Shown: positions 8,138 through 16,983 of the stretch, piece after piece
Layout: each line of letters starts with the position of its first letter
Numbering within the stretch: the first letter of the stretch is position 1
Source of the DNA: an uncultured Eubacteriales bacterium
GTDB taxonomy: Bacteria; Bacillota_I; Bacilli_A; RF39; UBA660
NCBI GenBank assembly: GCA_900320735.1
Contig: ONTJ01000030.1
Location: 1 to 45,350 of the forward strand
DNA: 45,350 nt
Reading direction: 5' to 3'
The notes under the pieces: model-generated
Seen by the model: the letters and a program-made list of their open reading frames with translations, nothing else
Databases searched by the model: none
What the model was told of the DNA's origin: nothing
Position numbers and translations under genes: made by a program

Positions 8138-8208
8138 AAGAAGATAATATAATCTCTAGTGTTATGCTAAAAATAGGTGTATAATTTTGTACTGTGGTGT
8201 AGGAGAGG

Positions 8209-8988
8209 ATGAAAGAAAAAATGAAAACACAAAAGATACTAGTAGTAGATGATAACATAAGCTTAATTAACATGATAAGGCAGTACTCTAGTAGTAGCAA
8301 CAAAATGCAGGTAGTGTGTGAGGCACATGATGGGGTTGAGGGCGTAGAAGTGTTTTTAAAAAATAAAGATAATATAGATGTAGTTTTATTAGATTTAGTT
8401 ATGCCAAACAAAGATGGTCTATATTTTTTAGATGAAATAAAAAAGAAAAATATAAAAACTAATATAATAGTTATAACATCATTTAATTCAGATGAAGTAC
8501 TTAAAAAAGTTGCAAATTATGATGTAAAATATTTTTTACTTAAACCTTTTGATTTGAAAGATTTAGAAAAAAGAATTTTAGAAATAACTTGTGAAAACAA
8601 TTTAAATAAATTGGTAACTGCTAAAGAGCAAAATTTAAAAATATCAGTGACAAAATTACTTCATGAATTGGGTGTACCATCACATATAAAAGGATATCAA
8701 TATATAAGAGAAGGAATATTAATATTATATAATAATCCTGAAATTGTTGGTGGTATAACTAAAGAATTATATCCAGAAATAGCATCTAAATATGATACTT
8801 CAGTTTCGAGAGTAGAAAGAGCAATAAGACATGCGATTGAAGTAAGTTGGAATAGAGGAAATCTAGATCTTATGGAAGAAATATTTGGACATAGTGTAGA
8901 CTATGATAAAGCAAAACCTACAAATAGCGAATTTATAGTAACAGTTGCGGATAAACTAAAACTGGAACACAATGTATTAAGATTTTAA
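8209..8988 (+). CDS. spo0A: Sporulation master response regulator Spo0A
   Basis: This 259-residue protein has an N-terminal receiver domain and the very distinctive Spo0A C-terminal DNA-binding domain. The receiver has the acidic pair Asp14/Asp15, phosphoacceptor Asp62 in LLDLVMP, Thr90 and Lys112. The C-terminal half keeps the family signature: [43 protein letters not shown] and KPTNSEFI. Phosphorylated Spo0A commits cells to sporulation by binding Spo0A boxes, which occur upstream of this gene and of spoIIAA. AGGAG sits close to ATG 8209; ATG 8221 is an alternative start. TATAAT elements occur at 8148 and 8180 but neither has a good -35. The gene is monocistronic. Confidence 0.97.
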   Translation: MKEKMKTQKILVVDDNISLINMIRQYSSSSNKMQVVCEAHDGVEGVEVFLKNKDNIDVVLLDLVMPNKDGLYFLDEIKKKNIKTNIIVITSFNSDEVLKKVANYDVKYFLLKPFDLKDLEKRILEITCENNLNKLVTAKEQNLKISVTKLLHELGVPSHIKGYQYIREGILILYNNPEIVGGITKELYPEIASKYDTSVSRVERAIRHAIEVSWNRGNLDLMEEIFGHSVDYDKAKPTNSEFIVTVADKLKLEHNVLRF

Positions 8989-9003
8989 TATCTTAATTTT
9001 TTT
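8977..9003 (+). terminator. Intrinsic terminator of spo0A
   Basis: TTAAGAT (8977-8983) pairs with ATCTTAA (8990-8996), then a T-tract. The TAA stop of spo0A lies in the loop. Confidence 0.85.
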
Positions 9004-9094
9004 ATTTGATACTTTTTTGTCATTACTTAGAAAAAAGACTTTATTATTAATTTATTTTTTGCTATAATAATATATGATTAAAGTAGGTGCAAAT

Positions 9095-9781
9095 ATGAAT
9101 ATAAAAAAGATATTATTAGTTCTTGTATGCCTATTTATATTTTCAGGGTGTAGTGTAGAAAATGTTAGTAATAATGACATATCAAAAAATGTTAATTTAA
9201 TATTTAACCGAAAGAAAAAAAATGTAAATACAAATGCAATAGGATATCAATTTTATTTACCAGGATATATGACTATTAAAAATACAAGTGAATTTAATAA
9301 AGAAATATATTATAATGGTGATACTTATTATCTATATGCTGATGTAGTGAGTTATTATAATAAAACATATAAAAAATATAAGATAAATAAAAAATCTTAT
9401 ATATCGAAAAGTTTAAATTATAATAATAAAAAAGGTTATTTAGAAGTAAATAAAGTTAAAGGTAAATATTATATTCAAATGATGTTCAATTATGCTAAAA
9501 TTGAGGGATACACATCAAAAGATAAATTAGTAGATGTAATTAGTAGTTTTTCTTATATATTATCGAGTGTTAGATATAACGATAATGTTATATCTACATT
9601 AATTGGTGATAAAAAGTATGATTTAAGTGATAATGAAGTGTATAATATATTTGATACTAAAAACAAAAATGATAGTAATTTTTTAGATTATATTAATGAA
9701 TATGATAATTACGATAATACTGATGAACTAAATAATCTAATTGAGAAAGAAGAAATCGTATCCGATGAAAAGGAGGATTAA
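9095..9781 (+). CDS. Predicted lipoprotein of unknown function
   Basis: I start this at ATG 9095 (228 residues), with AGGTG at 9085-9089; the in-frame ATG at 9074 falls at the expected transcription start of a TATAAT at 9063-9068. A lipoprotein signal (MNIKKILLVLVCLFIFSGC) would place Cys at about residue 19 as the lipidated residue. The mature part is Tyr/Asn/Lys-rich, with a beta-rich central region and an acidic C-terminal tail. I do not recognise a family. Its stop is two bases before the next gene, and the run of four genes to 11253 looks like one operon. Confidence 0.75.
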   Translation: MNIKKILLVLVCLFIFSGCSVENVSNNDISKNVNLIFNRKKKNVNTNAIGYQFYLPGYMTIKNTSEFNKEIYYNGDTYYLYADVVSYYNKTYKKYKINKKSYISKSLNYNNKKGYLEVNKVKGKYYIQMMFNYAKIEGYTSKDKLVDVISSFSYILSSVRYNDNVISTLIGDKKYDLSDNEVYNIFDTKNKNDSNFLDYINEYDNYDNTDELNNLIEKEEIVSDEKED

Positions 9782-9783
9782 AA

Positions 9784-10572
9784 ATGAGCCTATTAAATAA
9801 AGTGAAAAATTTCTTTTATGAAGAAGAAATAGAAGACGAATATGATAAAGAAGAAACTTACGTAGAACCAAAAGAAAAGAAAAAAGTAAAAGAAACTAAT
9901 GAAATAAATAGTAAAGAAATATCTGAAAGAGAACTATTTAAAGCTGAACGAACTTTTAATTTTCCTATGGATATCGGTGATGAATCTGATTTTGAAACTG
10001 TAAAACCAAAAGAAGAAAAAATAATTAAAAAAATAGAAGAACCAGTTTATACACATAGGCAAACAGTTACTAGAGATTCTGCATATACTGGCATTAGAAG
10101 TTACGCAAAAACAAAGGAAGAAGAAAAGAATATTAAAAAATTTAAGCCAACTCCAGTTATATCTCCTATATATGGTATTTTGGATAAGAATTATAAAAAA
10201 GAAGATATAATGATGGATTCAGTAGATGATTATAATAATAAAAAGGTTGATTACGATACAGTAAGAAAAAAAGCCTATGGAAATATATATAATACTGATC
10301 AAGAGTTAAAAAAAGACATATTTTATAATTTAGATGAAAAAGAAGATAAAGAAGAAGACGATGAAGTAAAGATTATTTATAATGATGTGACTTTTGATGA
10401 GGAAGATGAAGACGTAACAATAGGTGAAAAAATAGAAAAATATGAAAATGAATTAGATAATGATGATTTAGAAGATAATGATATACTATCTAAAACTGGT
10501 GAACAAGATTTATTTAATCTAATTGATAATATGTATAATTCCGACGATGAAGAAGATGAGGAGGAAGAATAA
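9784..10572 (+). CDS. Highly charged acidic protein with a conserved-looking ISPIYGIL motif
   Basis: This 262-residue cytoplasmic protein is mostly low-complexity Glu/Asp/Lys, with a run of acidic residues at the end. The centre (about residues 119-140) has an ordered-looking patch, FKPTPVISPIYGILDKNYKK, which I think recurs in proteins of related Bacilli; this is memory, not a search. The rest is probably disordered. Its position before DUF948-like and YtxH genes suggests an envelope-associated role. AAAGGAGG overlaps the preceding stop region and gives a strong start. Confidence 0.7.
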   Translation: MSLLNKVKNFFYEEEIEDEYDKEETYVEPKEKKKVKETNEINSKEISERELFKAERTFNFPMDIGDESDFETVKPKEEKIIKKIEEPVYTHRQTVTRDSAYTGIRSYAKTKEEEKNIKKFKPTPVISPIYGILDKNYKKEDIMMDSVDDYNNKKVDYDTVRKKAYGNIYNTDQELKKDIFYNLDEKEDKEEDDEVKIIYNDVTFDEEDEDVTIGEKIEKYENELDNDDLEDNDILSKTGEQDLFNLIDNMYNSDDEEDEEEE

Positions 10573-10574
10573 AA

Positions 10575-10865
10575 ATGAATTTAAATGAATTTTTACCTAT
10601 AATATTATATATACTATTAATAGTACTTATTATATTGCTAATAATATTAATTTTTAGATTGATCAACACATTGAAAAAAATAGATTTAATTGTAGATGAT
10701 GTTAATAATAAGGTAAAATCATTGGATGGGGTATTTAATTTGGTAGATGGTGTATCTAGTAAGATGAATCTAATAAGTGATAGATTTTTAGGTTTTATAT
10801 TAAGTATAACAAATAGATTGTTTAAAGATAAAAAAACAAAAAAGGAGGAAGTAGAAGATGAGTAA
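10575..10865 (+). CDS. DUF948-like small membrane protein
   Basis: This 96-residue protein has an N-terminal membrane segment (about residues 8-30) followed by an amphipathic helix with V/I heptads (LIVDDVNNKVKSLDGVFNLV). That architecture and its place directly before a YtxH gene match DUF948 proteins such as B. subtilis YtxG, part of a general-stress operon. The exact function is unknown. It starts two bases after the previous stop and overlaps the next gene by 8 bases. Confidence 0.7.
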   Translation: MNLNEFLPIILYILLIVLIILLIILIFRLINTLKKIDLIVDDVNNKVKSLDGVFNLVDGVSSKMNLISDRFLGFILSITNRLFKDKKTKKEEVEDE

Positions 10866-11253
10866 AAAGGGAACAGGAAAATTCATATTAGGTGCTGGTA
10901 TAGGTGCCGGATTAGCGCTTTTATTCGCACCAAAAAAGGGTAGTGAACTAAGAGAAGATTTAAAGGAAAGATTAAATGAATTAATAAATAAAGCTAAAGA
11001 AATAGATGCTTCTGAAGTAAAAGCTAATTTAGAGAAAAAAATAGATGAAATTAAATCTGAATTAGAAGACCTAGATAAAGAAAAAGTAAAAAAAATAGCT
11101 GAAAAGAAATCTAAAGAATTAAAAAAGAAATGTGAAGAATTAGTTTCATATGCCAAGGAAAAAGGAACACCTGTATTAGAAAAAGCTGCAAGAGGTGTAA
11201 AAACACAAACTGCTAATGTATGCAGAGAAATACTTGCTAAATTAGAAGATTAA
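10858..11253 (+). CDS. YtxH-domain protein
   Basis: This 131-residue protein starts with the YtxH signature: a glycine-rich short hydrophobic stretch (FILGAGIGAGLALLFAPKKGSELR) and then a long Lys/Glu-rich helical coil. YtxH proteins are small envelope-associated stress proteins in Bacillota; the molecular role is not established. A strong AAAGGAGG lies inside the end of the upstream gene. It is the last gene before a weak hairpin terminator. Confidence 0.88.
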   Translation: MSKKGTGKFILGAGIGAGLALLFAPKKGSELREDLKERLNELINKAKEIDASEVKANLEKKIDEIKSELEDLDKEKVKKIAEKKSKELKKKCEELVSYAKEKGTPVLEKAARGVKTQTANVCREILAKLED

Positions 11254-11267
11254 TTTCTTCTTTTTTT
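11244..11267 (+). terminator. Weak intrinsic terminator
   Basis: AGAAGA (11244-11249) and TCTTCT (11256-11261) form a short stem whose loop contains the TAA stop, followed by seven T's. Confidence 0.6.
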
Positions 11268-11324
11268 ATATTTTAATTGACTAAAGTAAAATAATAAAAT
11301 ATAATATATTTGAAAGTTAATTTT

Positions 11325-11522
11325 GACGGATATACTAGTAATTAATGTAATAGTTATTAGAGATTAAGTGGTTGGTGAAAACTTAAATATTATATTAATG
11401 AATTACAATATTTTGAGTTAACATGCATATCTGCATTATAGATAAAAGAGCATAGAATATCTATGAAGTAAGGTGGTACCGCTTATAATGAGTCCTTACG
11501 TTCATGGGTATTTTCTTTTTTT
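11325..11522 (+). promoter_or_regulatory. T-box leader, probably tyrosine-specific, upstream of deoC-tyrS
   Basis: The T-box sequence AAGGTGGTACCGC is at 11470-11482. GTAAGG (11468-11473) can pair with CCTTAC (11494-11499), and ATGAA with TTCAT beside it, giving a terminator hairpin before the T-tract at 11511-11522. The alternative antiterminator uses the T-box. The upstream part carries GGTTGGTGAAAAC and a likely specifier TAC (11404-11406), which matches tRNA-Tyr and the tyrS gene two genes down. Uncharged tRNA binding would allow read-through. Confidence 0.9.
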
Positions 11523-11536
11523 TAGGAGGATTGAGG

Positions 11537-12181
11537 ATGAATTTAAATGAGTATATTGATCATACAAATTTAAAACAAACATCTACTTATGATGATATTA
11601 AAAAATTATGTTGTGAAGCTAAAAAGTATAATTTTAAAAGTGTATGTGTAAATCCATATTATGTTAAATATGCGAGGAGGTTATTGAAAGATAGCAATGT
11701 TAAGGTCTGCACTGTTATTGGATTTCCAAATGGATATTCTTGTTTAGAAACTAAAGTGTTTGAGGCTAATAATGCGATTGAAAATGGCGCAGATGAAATA
11801 GATATGGTTATAAATATAAATGCACTTAAGAATAAAGATTATAATTATGTAAAAAAAGAAATTTCGATGATACGAGAAATTGCTATAAACAATATATTGA
11901 AAGTTATAATTGAAACATGTTTTTTAGATGAAGATGAAATAAAAAAGATGACTGAAATATGTAATGAAACTAGTGTAGATTTTATTAAAACGTCTACTGG
12001 TTTTGGTTCTAGGGGTGTGTCTTTGGAAGATCTTGATATAATAAATAAGTATAAAAATGAAGCACTTCAAATAAAAGCAAGTGGAGGAATAAAAAATAAA
12101 GAATATACATTAAAATTAATAGAAAAAGGTGCAACTAGAATTGGAACAAGCAGTGGTATATCGATAATGGAGGGAGAATAA
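11537..12181 (+). CDS. deoC: Deoxyribose-phosphate aldolase
   Basis: This 214-residue TIM-barrel class I aldolase splits 2-deoxyribose 5-phosphate into glyceraldehyde 3-phosphate and acetaldehyde in deoxynucleoside breakdown. Motifs are DHTNLK (8-13), VCVNP, VIGFPNG, EIDMVINI with Asp89, KVIIET, the Schiff-base Lys151 in KTSTGF, and Lys180 in KASGGI. I choose ATG 11537 because AGGAGG at 11524-11529 fits it; the in-frame ATG at 11504 lies inside the T-box terminator. It is unusual that this catabolic gene sits between a tyrosine T-box and tyrS. Confidence 0.95.
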   Translation: MNLNEYIDHTNLKQTSTYDDIKKLCCEAKKYNFKSVCVNPYYVKYARRLLKDSNVKVCTVIGFPNGYSCLETKVFEANNAIENGADEIDMVININALKNKDYNYVKKEISMIREIAINNILKVIIETCFLDEDEIKKMTEICNETSVDFIKTSTGFGSRGVSLEDLDIINKYKNEALQIKASGGIKNKEYTLKLIEKGATRIGTSSGISIMEGE

Positions 12182-12183
12182 AT

Positions 12184-13416
12184 ATGAAATTTTATGATGA
12201 ATTAAAATGGCGTGGACTTATTAAGGATGAAGCAGGTGATAATTTAGAGGAGATAATCAATAAATGTAATGCTACATTTTATTGGGGTACTGATCCAACA
12301 GCAGATTCGCTTCATATAGGTCATTATTCGTCTTTGGTAACAGCTAAAAGACTTGCAAAAGCAGGTTTTAAACCAATACTTTTAGTAGGTGGTGCAACTG
12401 GTATGATAGGCGATCCAAGGCCTACTGCAGAAAGAGAAATAATCGATAAGGATACAATTTTTAGAAATGTGGAATCAATAAAAAAACAAGTTACTAATAT
12501 ATTTGATGGTAATGTAGAAGTAGTTAATAATTATGATTGGACAAAAGATATGAATATACTTGATTTTTTACGAGACACAGGTAAATATATAAATGTTAAT
12601 TATATGCTTGCAAAGGACATAATAAATAGAAGATTGGAAACAGGTATTACATTTGCAGAATTTACTTATACGCTTCTTCAAGGATATGATTTTATGCATT
12701 TGTATGAAACAAAAAATTGTATTATGCAAGTTGAAGGTTCTGATCAATGGGGTAATATAACTACAGGAATAGACTTAATAAATAAAAAATTAGGTAAAAA
12801 AGCATATGCATTTACAATGCCATTAATACTTGATTCGAGTGGTAAAAAGTTTGGTAAAACTGAAGGAAATGCCCTATGGTTGGATAAGAATAAAACTTCA
12901 TCATATGAATTATATCAATATCTGATAAATTCTTCTGATGAGAAAGTAGAAGAATATTTAAAAGTATTTACATTTCTTTCGAAAGAAGAAATAGAAGATA
13001 TTATGAAAAAACATTTGGAAAAACCTGAAGATAGACTTGCACAAAAAACACTTGCAAAAGAATTTATTTGTGATCTTCATGGAATAGAAGAATATGAAAA
13101 GGCACTTAAGATAACAGAAGCTCTATTTAGTGGTAATATTAAGGAATTAAGTGAAGAGGAACTTATTGATGCAATGCATGGAATTGAACCAGTTAAGGTA
13201 AGTGAAGAATTAAATATAGTAGATTTTTTAGTAAATACAGGTATATTATCAAGTAAAAGAGAAGCAAGAGAATTTGTAACAAATGGTTCTATTAGTGTAA
13301 ATGGTGATAGAGTAAATGATCTTGATTTTGTTGCATCTAAAGAAAAAGCAATGTATAATAAATATATAGTAGTACGAAGAGGTAAAAAGAAATACTACTT
13401 AGTTATATTTGAATAA
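12184..13416 (+). CDS. tyrS: Tyrosyl-tRNA synthetase
   Basis: This 410-residue class I synthetase joins tyrosine to tRNA-Tyr. It has the HIGH-type motif in LHIGHYSS, the tyrosine-site region around YWGTDPTADS, the family stretch QVEGSDQWGNITTG, the KMSKS-type loop KKFGKTEGNALWL and a C-terminal S4 RNA-binding domain with REAREFVTNGSISVNG. Length and order are typical for bacterial TyrRS. It starts two bases after deoC and shares its T-box leader. Confidence 0.97.
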   Translation: MKFYDELKWRGLIKDEAGDNLEEIINKCNATFYWGTDPTADSLHIGHYSSLVTAKRLAKAGFKPILLVGGATGMIGDPRPTAEREIIDKDTIFRNVESIKKQVTNIFDGNVEVVNNYDWTKDMNILDFLRDTGKYINVNYMLAKDIINRRLETGITFAEFTYTLLQGYDFMHLYETKNCIMQVEGSDQWGNITTGIDLINKKLGKKAYAFTMPLILDSSGKKFGKTEGNALWLDKNKTSSYELYQYLINSSDEKVEEYLKVFTFLSKEEIEDIMKKHLEKPEDRLAQKTLAKEFICDLHGIEEYEKALKITEALFSGNIKELSEEELIDAMHGIEPVKVSEELNIVDFLVNTGILSSKREAREFVTNGSISVNGDRVNDLDFVASKEKAMYNKYIVVRRGKKKYYLVIFE

Positions 13417-13426
13417 GGAGGGCAAA

Positions 13427-13780
13427 ATGACAAAGTTATTTTCAAAAGAAAAAGATATATTTTTAAAAATAGTTAATTCTATTTTAGTTATATGGCTAAT
13501 TGTAGCAATTGTAATAACATTCGCTGTAGGTATCAATATAATTAATAAAAAACACGTATTAAGTTATAATGAATATAAAACTGTAGAATGTGATTTAGAT
13601 AAGATTCCTGTTGAAGATATGGATTCTGAGACTAGTAAGAATTGTTATCAAAGCTATATCTATGAAAAGAAAGACATAGAAGATATGAATAAAGCAAATG
13701 TCAATAATATTTTAATTTCTATATCTAATGTTATTATAGTTTCTATATTTATACATTTATTAAATAAAAAAACTAAGTAG
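13427..13780 (+). CDS. Small two-pass membrane protein
   Basis: I start this at ATG 13427 (117 residues), supported by AAGGAGGG just upstream; earlier in-frame codons overlap tyrS. There are two hydrophobic segments, at about residues 15-38 and 95-111, flanking a roughly 55-residue polar loop with two Cys residues (EC and NC) that is probably outside the membrane. I recognise no family. It follows tyrS closely and probably shares its transcript. Confidence 0.65.
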   Translation: MTKLFSKEKDIFLKIVNSILVIWLIVAIVITFAVGINIINKKHVLSYNEYKTVECDLDKIPVEDMDSETSKNCYQSYIYEKKDIEDMNKANVNNILISISNVIIVSIFIHLLNKKTK

Positions 13781-13814
13781 TTTACAAAGTATTATTGATA
13801 TGTTAAAATACATT

Positions 13815-14007
13815 TAAGAAGCAATGAAGAAGAAGAGTATTATATAAGTTATTATAAGAGAGTCTATGTCTGGTGCAAATAGATATAATGAGTATAAGAA
13901 AGAAACTTTGGAGTTTAACCGTAGGTAGGCGTTAACTATAAAAGAGCATAGAAGTCTATGAAGTAAGGTGGTACCGCTGTAATCAGTCCTTACATTATAG
14001 GCTTTTT
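13815..14007 (+). promoter_or_regulatory. T-box leader upstream of gltX, probably glutamate-specific
   Basis: The T-box AAGGTGGTACCGC is at 13965-13977. GTAAGG (13963-13968) pairs with CCTTAC (13988-13993), extended by CTAT/ATAG, to form a terminator before seven T's. The Stem I apex reads CTGGTGCAAAT. The specifier region has two GAA triplets (13898-13900 and 13902-13904); either fits tRNA-Glu, so the exact codon is unsure. From the AAAAGAGCATAGA segment onward it is nearly the same as the tyrosine T-box. Confidence 0.88.
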
Positions 14008-14029
14008 TTATCTAAAAAGGAGGATTAAT

Positions 14030-15676
14030 ATGACTAATAAAGAATATGCAGATATACTACTTCCAGGTGTTAAACATACATGGGAAGAATATGAAAAAAT
14101 GTATCCAGAAAGAGATTTACCAGAAGGTGCAATAGTAACAAGATATGCGCCAAGTCCAACTGGATTTGTGCATATAGGTGCACTTTTAGTATCTTTTTTA
14201 TCTTCCAAATTTGCAAAGCAAACAGGTGGAGTAAATTATCTACGAATAGAGGATACTGACCAGGAAAGAAGTATAGAAAATGGTGTATCTTCGATTATAG
14301 AAAGTCTAAAGTCATTTGGTATAGAATTCGATGAAGGAGCTATTTCTGAAACAGAAGAAAAAGGAAATTATGGTCCTTATATTCAAAGCAAAAGGGAGGA
14401 TATCTATAAAGCTTATGCTAAAAAATTAATTGAAGAAGACAAGGCATATGCATCATTTGCATCAAAAGAAGAACTTGATGAAATAAGAAAAGAACAAGAA
14501 ATTTCAAAACAAAGACTGGGCTATTACGGTAGATGGGCAAAGGATAGATTTATATCGCATGAAGAGGCAATAAAAAGAATAGAAAATGGTGAAAAATATA
14601 TTATACGTATTAAGTCACCTGGTGACTTTTATAATAAAATAAAAATTAACGATCTAATAAAGGGTAGTATGGAGATGCCTGAAAATGATATAGATGAGGT
14701 TATTATAAAAAGCGACGGGATACCTACATATCATTTTGCTCATGCAATAGATGATCATTTAATGAGGACTACTCATGTAATAAGAGGAGATGAATGGCTA
14801 TCATCACTCCCAAAACATATACAATTATTTCAAATGTTAGGATTTAAAGCTCCTAAATATGCTCATATTGCACCGCTTACAAAAAATGATAATGGCCAAA
14901 TTAGAAAATTATCAAAGAGAAAAGATCCAGAAGCTGCAGTATCATTCTTTACAGAGGAGGGTGTACCTAAAGAAGCTATTATGTTATATCTTGCAACTGT
15001 AGCCAATTCAAATTTTGAAGCATGGCTTGATGCTAATCCAAATGGTGATATAGATAATTTTAAATTTGAATTTAAAAAGTGTTCTGCTTCAGCAGGTTCA
15101 TTATTTGATTTACCTAAATTATATAATATTTCAAAAAATTATATAAGTAGGCTAACTAAAGATGATGTATATGATGGAATATTAAAATACACTGAAAAAT
15201 ATGATAAAGATTTTTATGAGATAATTTCTAAATGTCCAGAATATACTAAAGATATATTGAATATTGAGAGAGAGCAAAAGAAACCAAGAAAAGATTATGC
15301 TAAATATTCAGATGTAAAAAATGGAATATGGTATATGTATGATGAATTATTTGAAGCAAAAGATTATGAATGGCAAAATATAACTGATAAAGAAGAAATA
15401 AAAAATATCTTAAATACATATATTAATGATTACTATAATGAAAATGATGATAAGGATACATGGTTTAGCAAAATTCAAGATTTATCTAACAAATTAGGTT
15501 ATGCTGGTAATATGAAAGATTATAGAGAAAATCCAGATAACTATAAAGGAAATGTTGCAGATGTTTCAACAGTAATAAGAGTAGCTTTAACTACTAAAAG
15601 TCAAACACCAGATTTATATGAACTTTTAAGATTACTTGGTTGGAAAAAAATAAATGAAAGATTTAATTTGGTGTAA
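14030..15676 (+). CDS. gltX: Glutamyl-tRNA synthetase
   Basis: This class I synthetase charges tRNA-Glu. The HIGH region is RYAPSPTGFVHIGAL and the KMSKS loop reads KLSKRKD; RIEDTDQER and RGDEWLSSLPKH are also present. At 548 residues it is longer than the usual 465-490, with about 38 residues before the catalytic motif and extra length in the C-terminal half, where the anticodon-binding region has diverged. AAAGGAGG gives a clear start. It is controlled by the T-box just upstream and ends in a strong terminator. Confidence 0.95.
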   Translation: MTNKEYADILLPGVKHTWEEYEKMYPERDLPEGAIVTRYAPSPTGFVHIGALLVSFLSSKFAKQTGGVNYLRIEDTDQERSIENGVSSIIESLKSFGIEFDEGAISETEEKGNYGPYIQSKREDIYKAYAKKLIEEDKAYASFASKEELDEIRKEQEISKQRLGYYGRWAKDRFISHEEAIKRIENGEKYIIRIKSPGDFYNKIKINDLIKGSMEMPENDIDEVIIKSDGIPTYHFAHAIDDHLMRTTHVIRGDEWLSSLPKHIQLFQMLGFKAPKYAHIAPLTKNDNGQIRKLSKRKDPEAAVSFFTEEGVPKEAIMLYLATVANSNFEAWLDANPNGDIDNFKFEFKKCSASAGSLFDLPKLYNISKNYISRLTKDDVYDGILKYTEKYDKDFYEIISKCPEYTKDILNIEREQKKPRKDYAKYSDVKNGIWYMYDELFEAKDYEWQNITDKEEIKNILNTYINDYYNENDDKDTWFSKIQDLSNKLGYAGNMKDYRENPDNYKGNVADVSTVIRVALTTKSQTPDLYELLRLLGWKKINERFNLV

Positions 15677-15700
15677 GATGGACAAAAGTCCATCTTTTTT
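15676..15700 (+). terminator. Intrinsic terminator of gltX
   Basis: AGATGGAC (15676-15683) pairs with GTCCATCT (15688-15695) around AAAA, followed by T's. The stem starts at the last base of the gltX stop codon. Confidence 0.95.
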
Positions 15701-15724
15701 ATATAATGTTTATAGGGGATATGT

Positions 15725-16405
15725 ATGAATAGAAAATTATTAATTAGTGATTATGATAATACTTTAAAATGTGATAATTTTGAACTGTTTAAAGAAAATA
15801 TACAATCAATATATAATTTTATTAAAAATGGTAATTATTTCAATATATCAACTGCTAGGGGATATGATTCTATTAAACAAGAAATTGATACATATAATAT
15901 ATCATGTAACTTTATAACATGTAATAATGGGTCTGTAATATATGATTCATCTGGGAATCTATTATATGCTAATTACATTGATAAGGCTGATTTAGATTAT
16001 ATTAAGAATGTTCTTTATGATTATGAACTTCATTATTTAGATGATAGGGGCAATGATGTTAGTATATTAAATAATATCATTGATGTTTCGATTTTATCAC
16101 TATTTGGTATAAATAATGACATAAAAGAAAGATTAAATCAATTCCAAATTGATAAGAGAAATTTATATATATATTTGATAAAAAATAAATGTACAAAATT
16201 AGATGGTGCAAAGTATATACAAAAATTATTGAAAATATCCAAAAATAATATATATTCAATTGGTGATAGTATTGATGAAAAAGAAATGCTAATTAATTAT
16301 AATGGTTATAGGGTTCCTACAGCTTATCCATGTCTCTATGATGAAAATATAAAACAAATATCAAGTGTTAAGGAATTAATATATAAAATCGATAAAAAAA
16401 GTTGA
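15725..16405 (+). CDS. HAD-superfamily (Cof-type) phosphatase
   Basis: This 226-residue protein has the HAD phosphatase motifs: SDYDNTL near the start (Asp9 as nucleophile, Asp11), STARG as motif II, a conserved Lys in the cap/core junction (CTKLDGAKYI) and GDSIDEKEM as motif IV. The type II cap suggests a Cof-like sugar-phosphate or flavin phosphatase; the substrate cannot be told. It has GGGGAT upstream of the ATG. It is somewhat shorter than the usual 260-280 residues, with a reduced cap. Confidence 0.85.
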   Translation: MNRKLLISDYDNTLKCDNFELFKENIQSIYNFIKNGNYFNISTARGYDSIKQEIDTYNISCNFITCNNGSVIYDSSGNLLYANYIDKADLDYIKNVLYDYELHYLDDRGNDVSILNNIIDVSILSLFGINNDIKERLNQFQIDKRNLYIYLIKNKCTKLDGAKYIQKLLKISKNNIYSIGDSIDEKEMLINYNGYRVPTAYPCLYDENIKQISSVKELIYKIDKKS

Positions 16406-16431
16406 TTTGTGTTTTAAAAAAATGTTATACT
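16402..16431 (+). promoter_or_regulatory. Extended -10 promoter for the Nudix gene
   Basis: TTGATT (16402-16407), an 18-base spacer and TATACT (16426-16431) preceded by TGT. It lies 21 bases before the start codon. Confidence 0.65.
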
Positions 16432-16451
16432 AACTATATAAGGAGAATATC

Positions 16452-16976
16452 ATGAAAGAAATAATATTAAATAAATCAAAATTAAAAGATGATGAAATAA
16501 CTGAAGTATTAGATAAAGCTAGGATAATTTTAAGAAATGATGATGGTCAGTTTATATTAAGTCATTTTGAAAGAGTTTATTTTTTACCAGGTGGAAAAAT
16601 AGAACTTGATGAAACACCAGTTGAAGCTGTTAAAAGAGAATTAAAAGAAGAGACTAATATAAATATATTACTTGATGATATAGAACCATTTGTACTTGTT
16701 AAAAATTATTTAAGAGATTATAAATCTAAAGATGGTACTATAGTAAATAGACTTGTAAATACATATTATTTTACAGGTTTTACATCTAAAGAAGATATAG
16801 AATATTTTAATCTAACAATACCTGAAAAAAAAGATGATTTAAGATCGTTTTATATCGATATGGAAGAAGCGATAGAACTTCTAAAAGAATATAATAAAGA
16901 AAATCCAAAGGCAACGTACTTAGCCCTTGAAACACTAAAGGTATTAGAAGAATATCAAAATATGAATATGGAGTAG
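16452..16976 (+). CDS. Nudix hydrolase
   Basis: This 174-residue protein has a Nudix box at about residues 48-69 (GKIELDE, then RELKEET), with the G-x5-E-x7-R-E-x2-E-E spacing correct; the last usual Gly is Thr. Nudix enzymes hydrolyse nucleoside diphosphates linked to another group; the substrate here is unknown. AGGAGA precedes the start. It is followed after 7 bases by a PH-domain protein, so the pair are probably co-transcribed. Confidence 0.9.
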   Translation: MKEIILNKSKLKDDEITEVLDKARIILRNDDGQFILSHFERVYFLPGGKIELDETPVEAVKRELKEETNINILLDDIEPFVLVKNYLRDYKSKDGTIVNRLVNTYYFTGFTSKEDIEYFNLTIPEKKDDLRSFYIDMEEAIELLKEYNKENPKATYLALETLKVLEEYQNMNME

Positions 16977-16983
16977 TGATATC

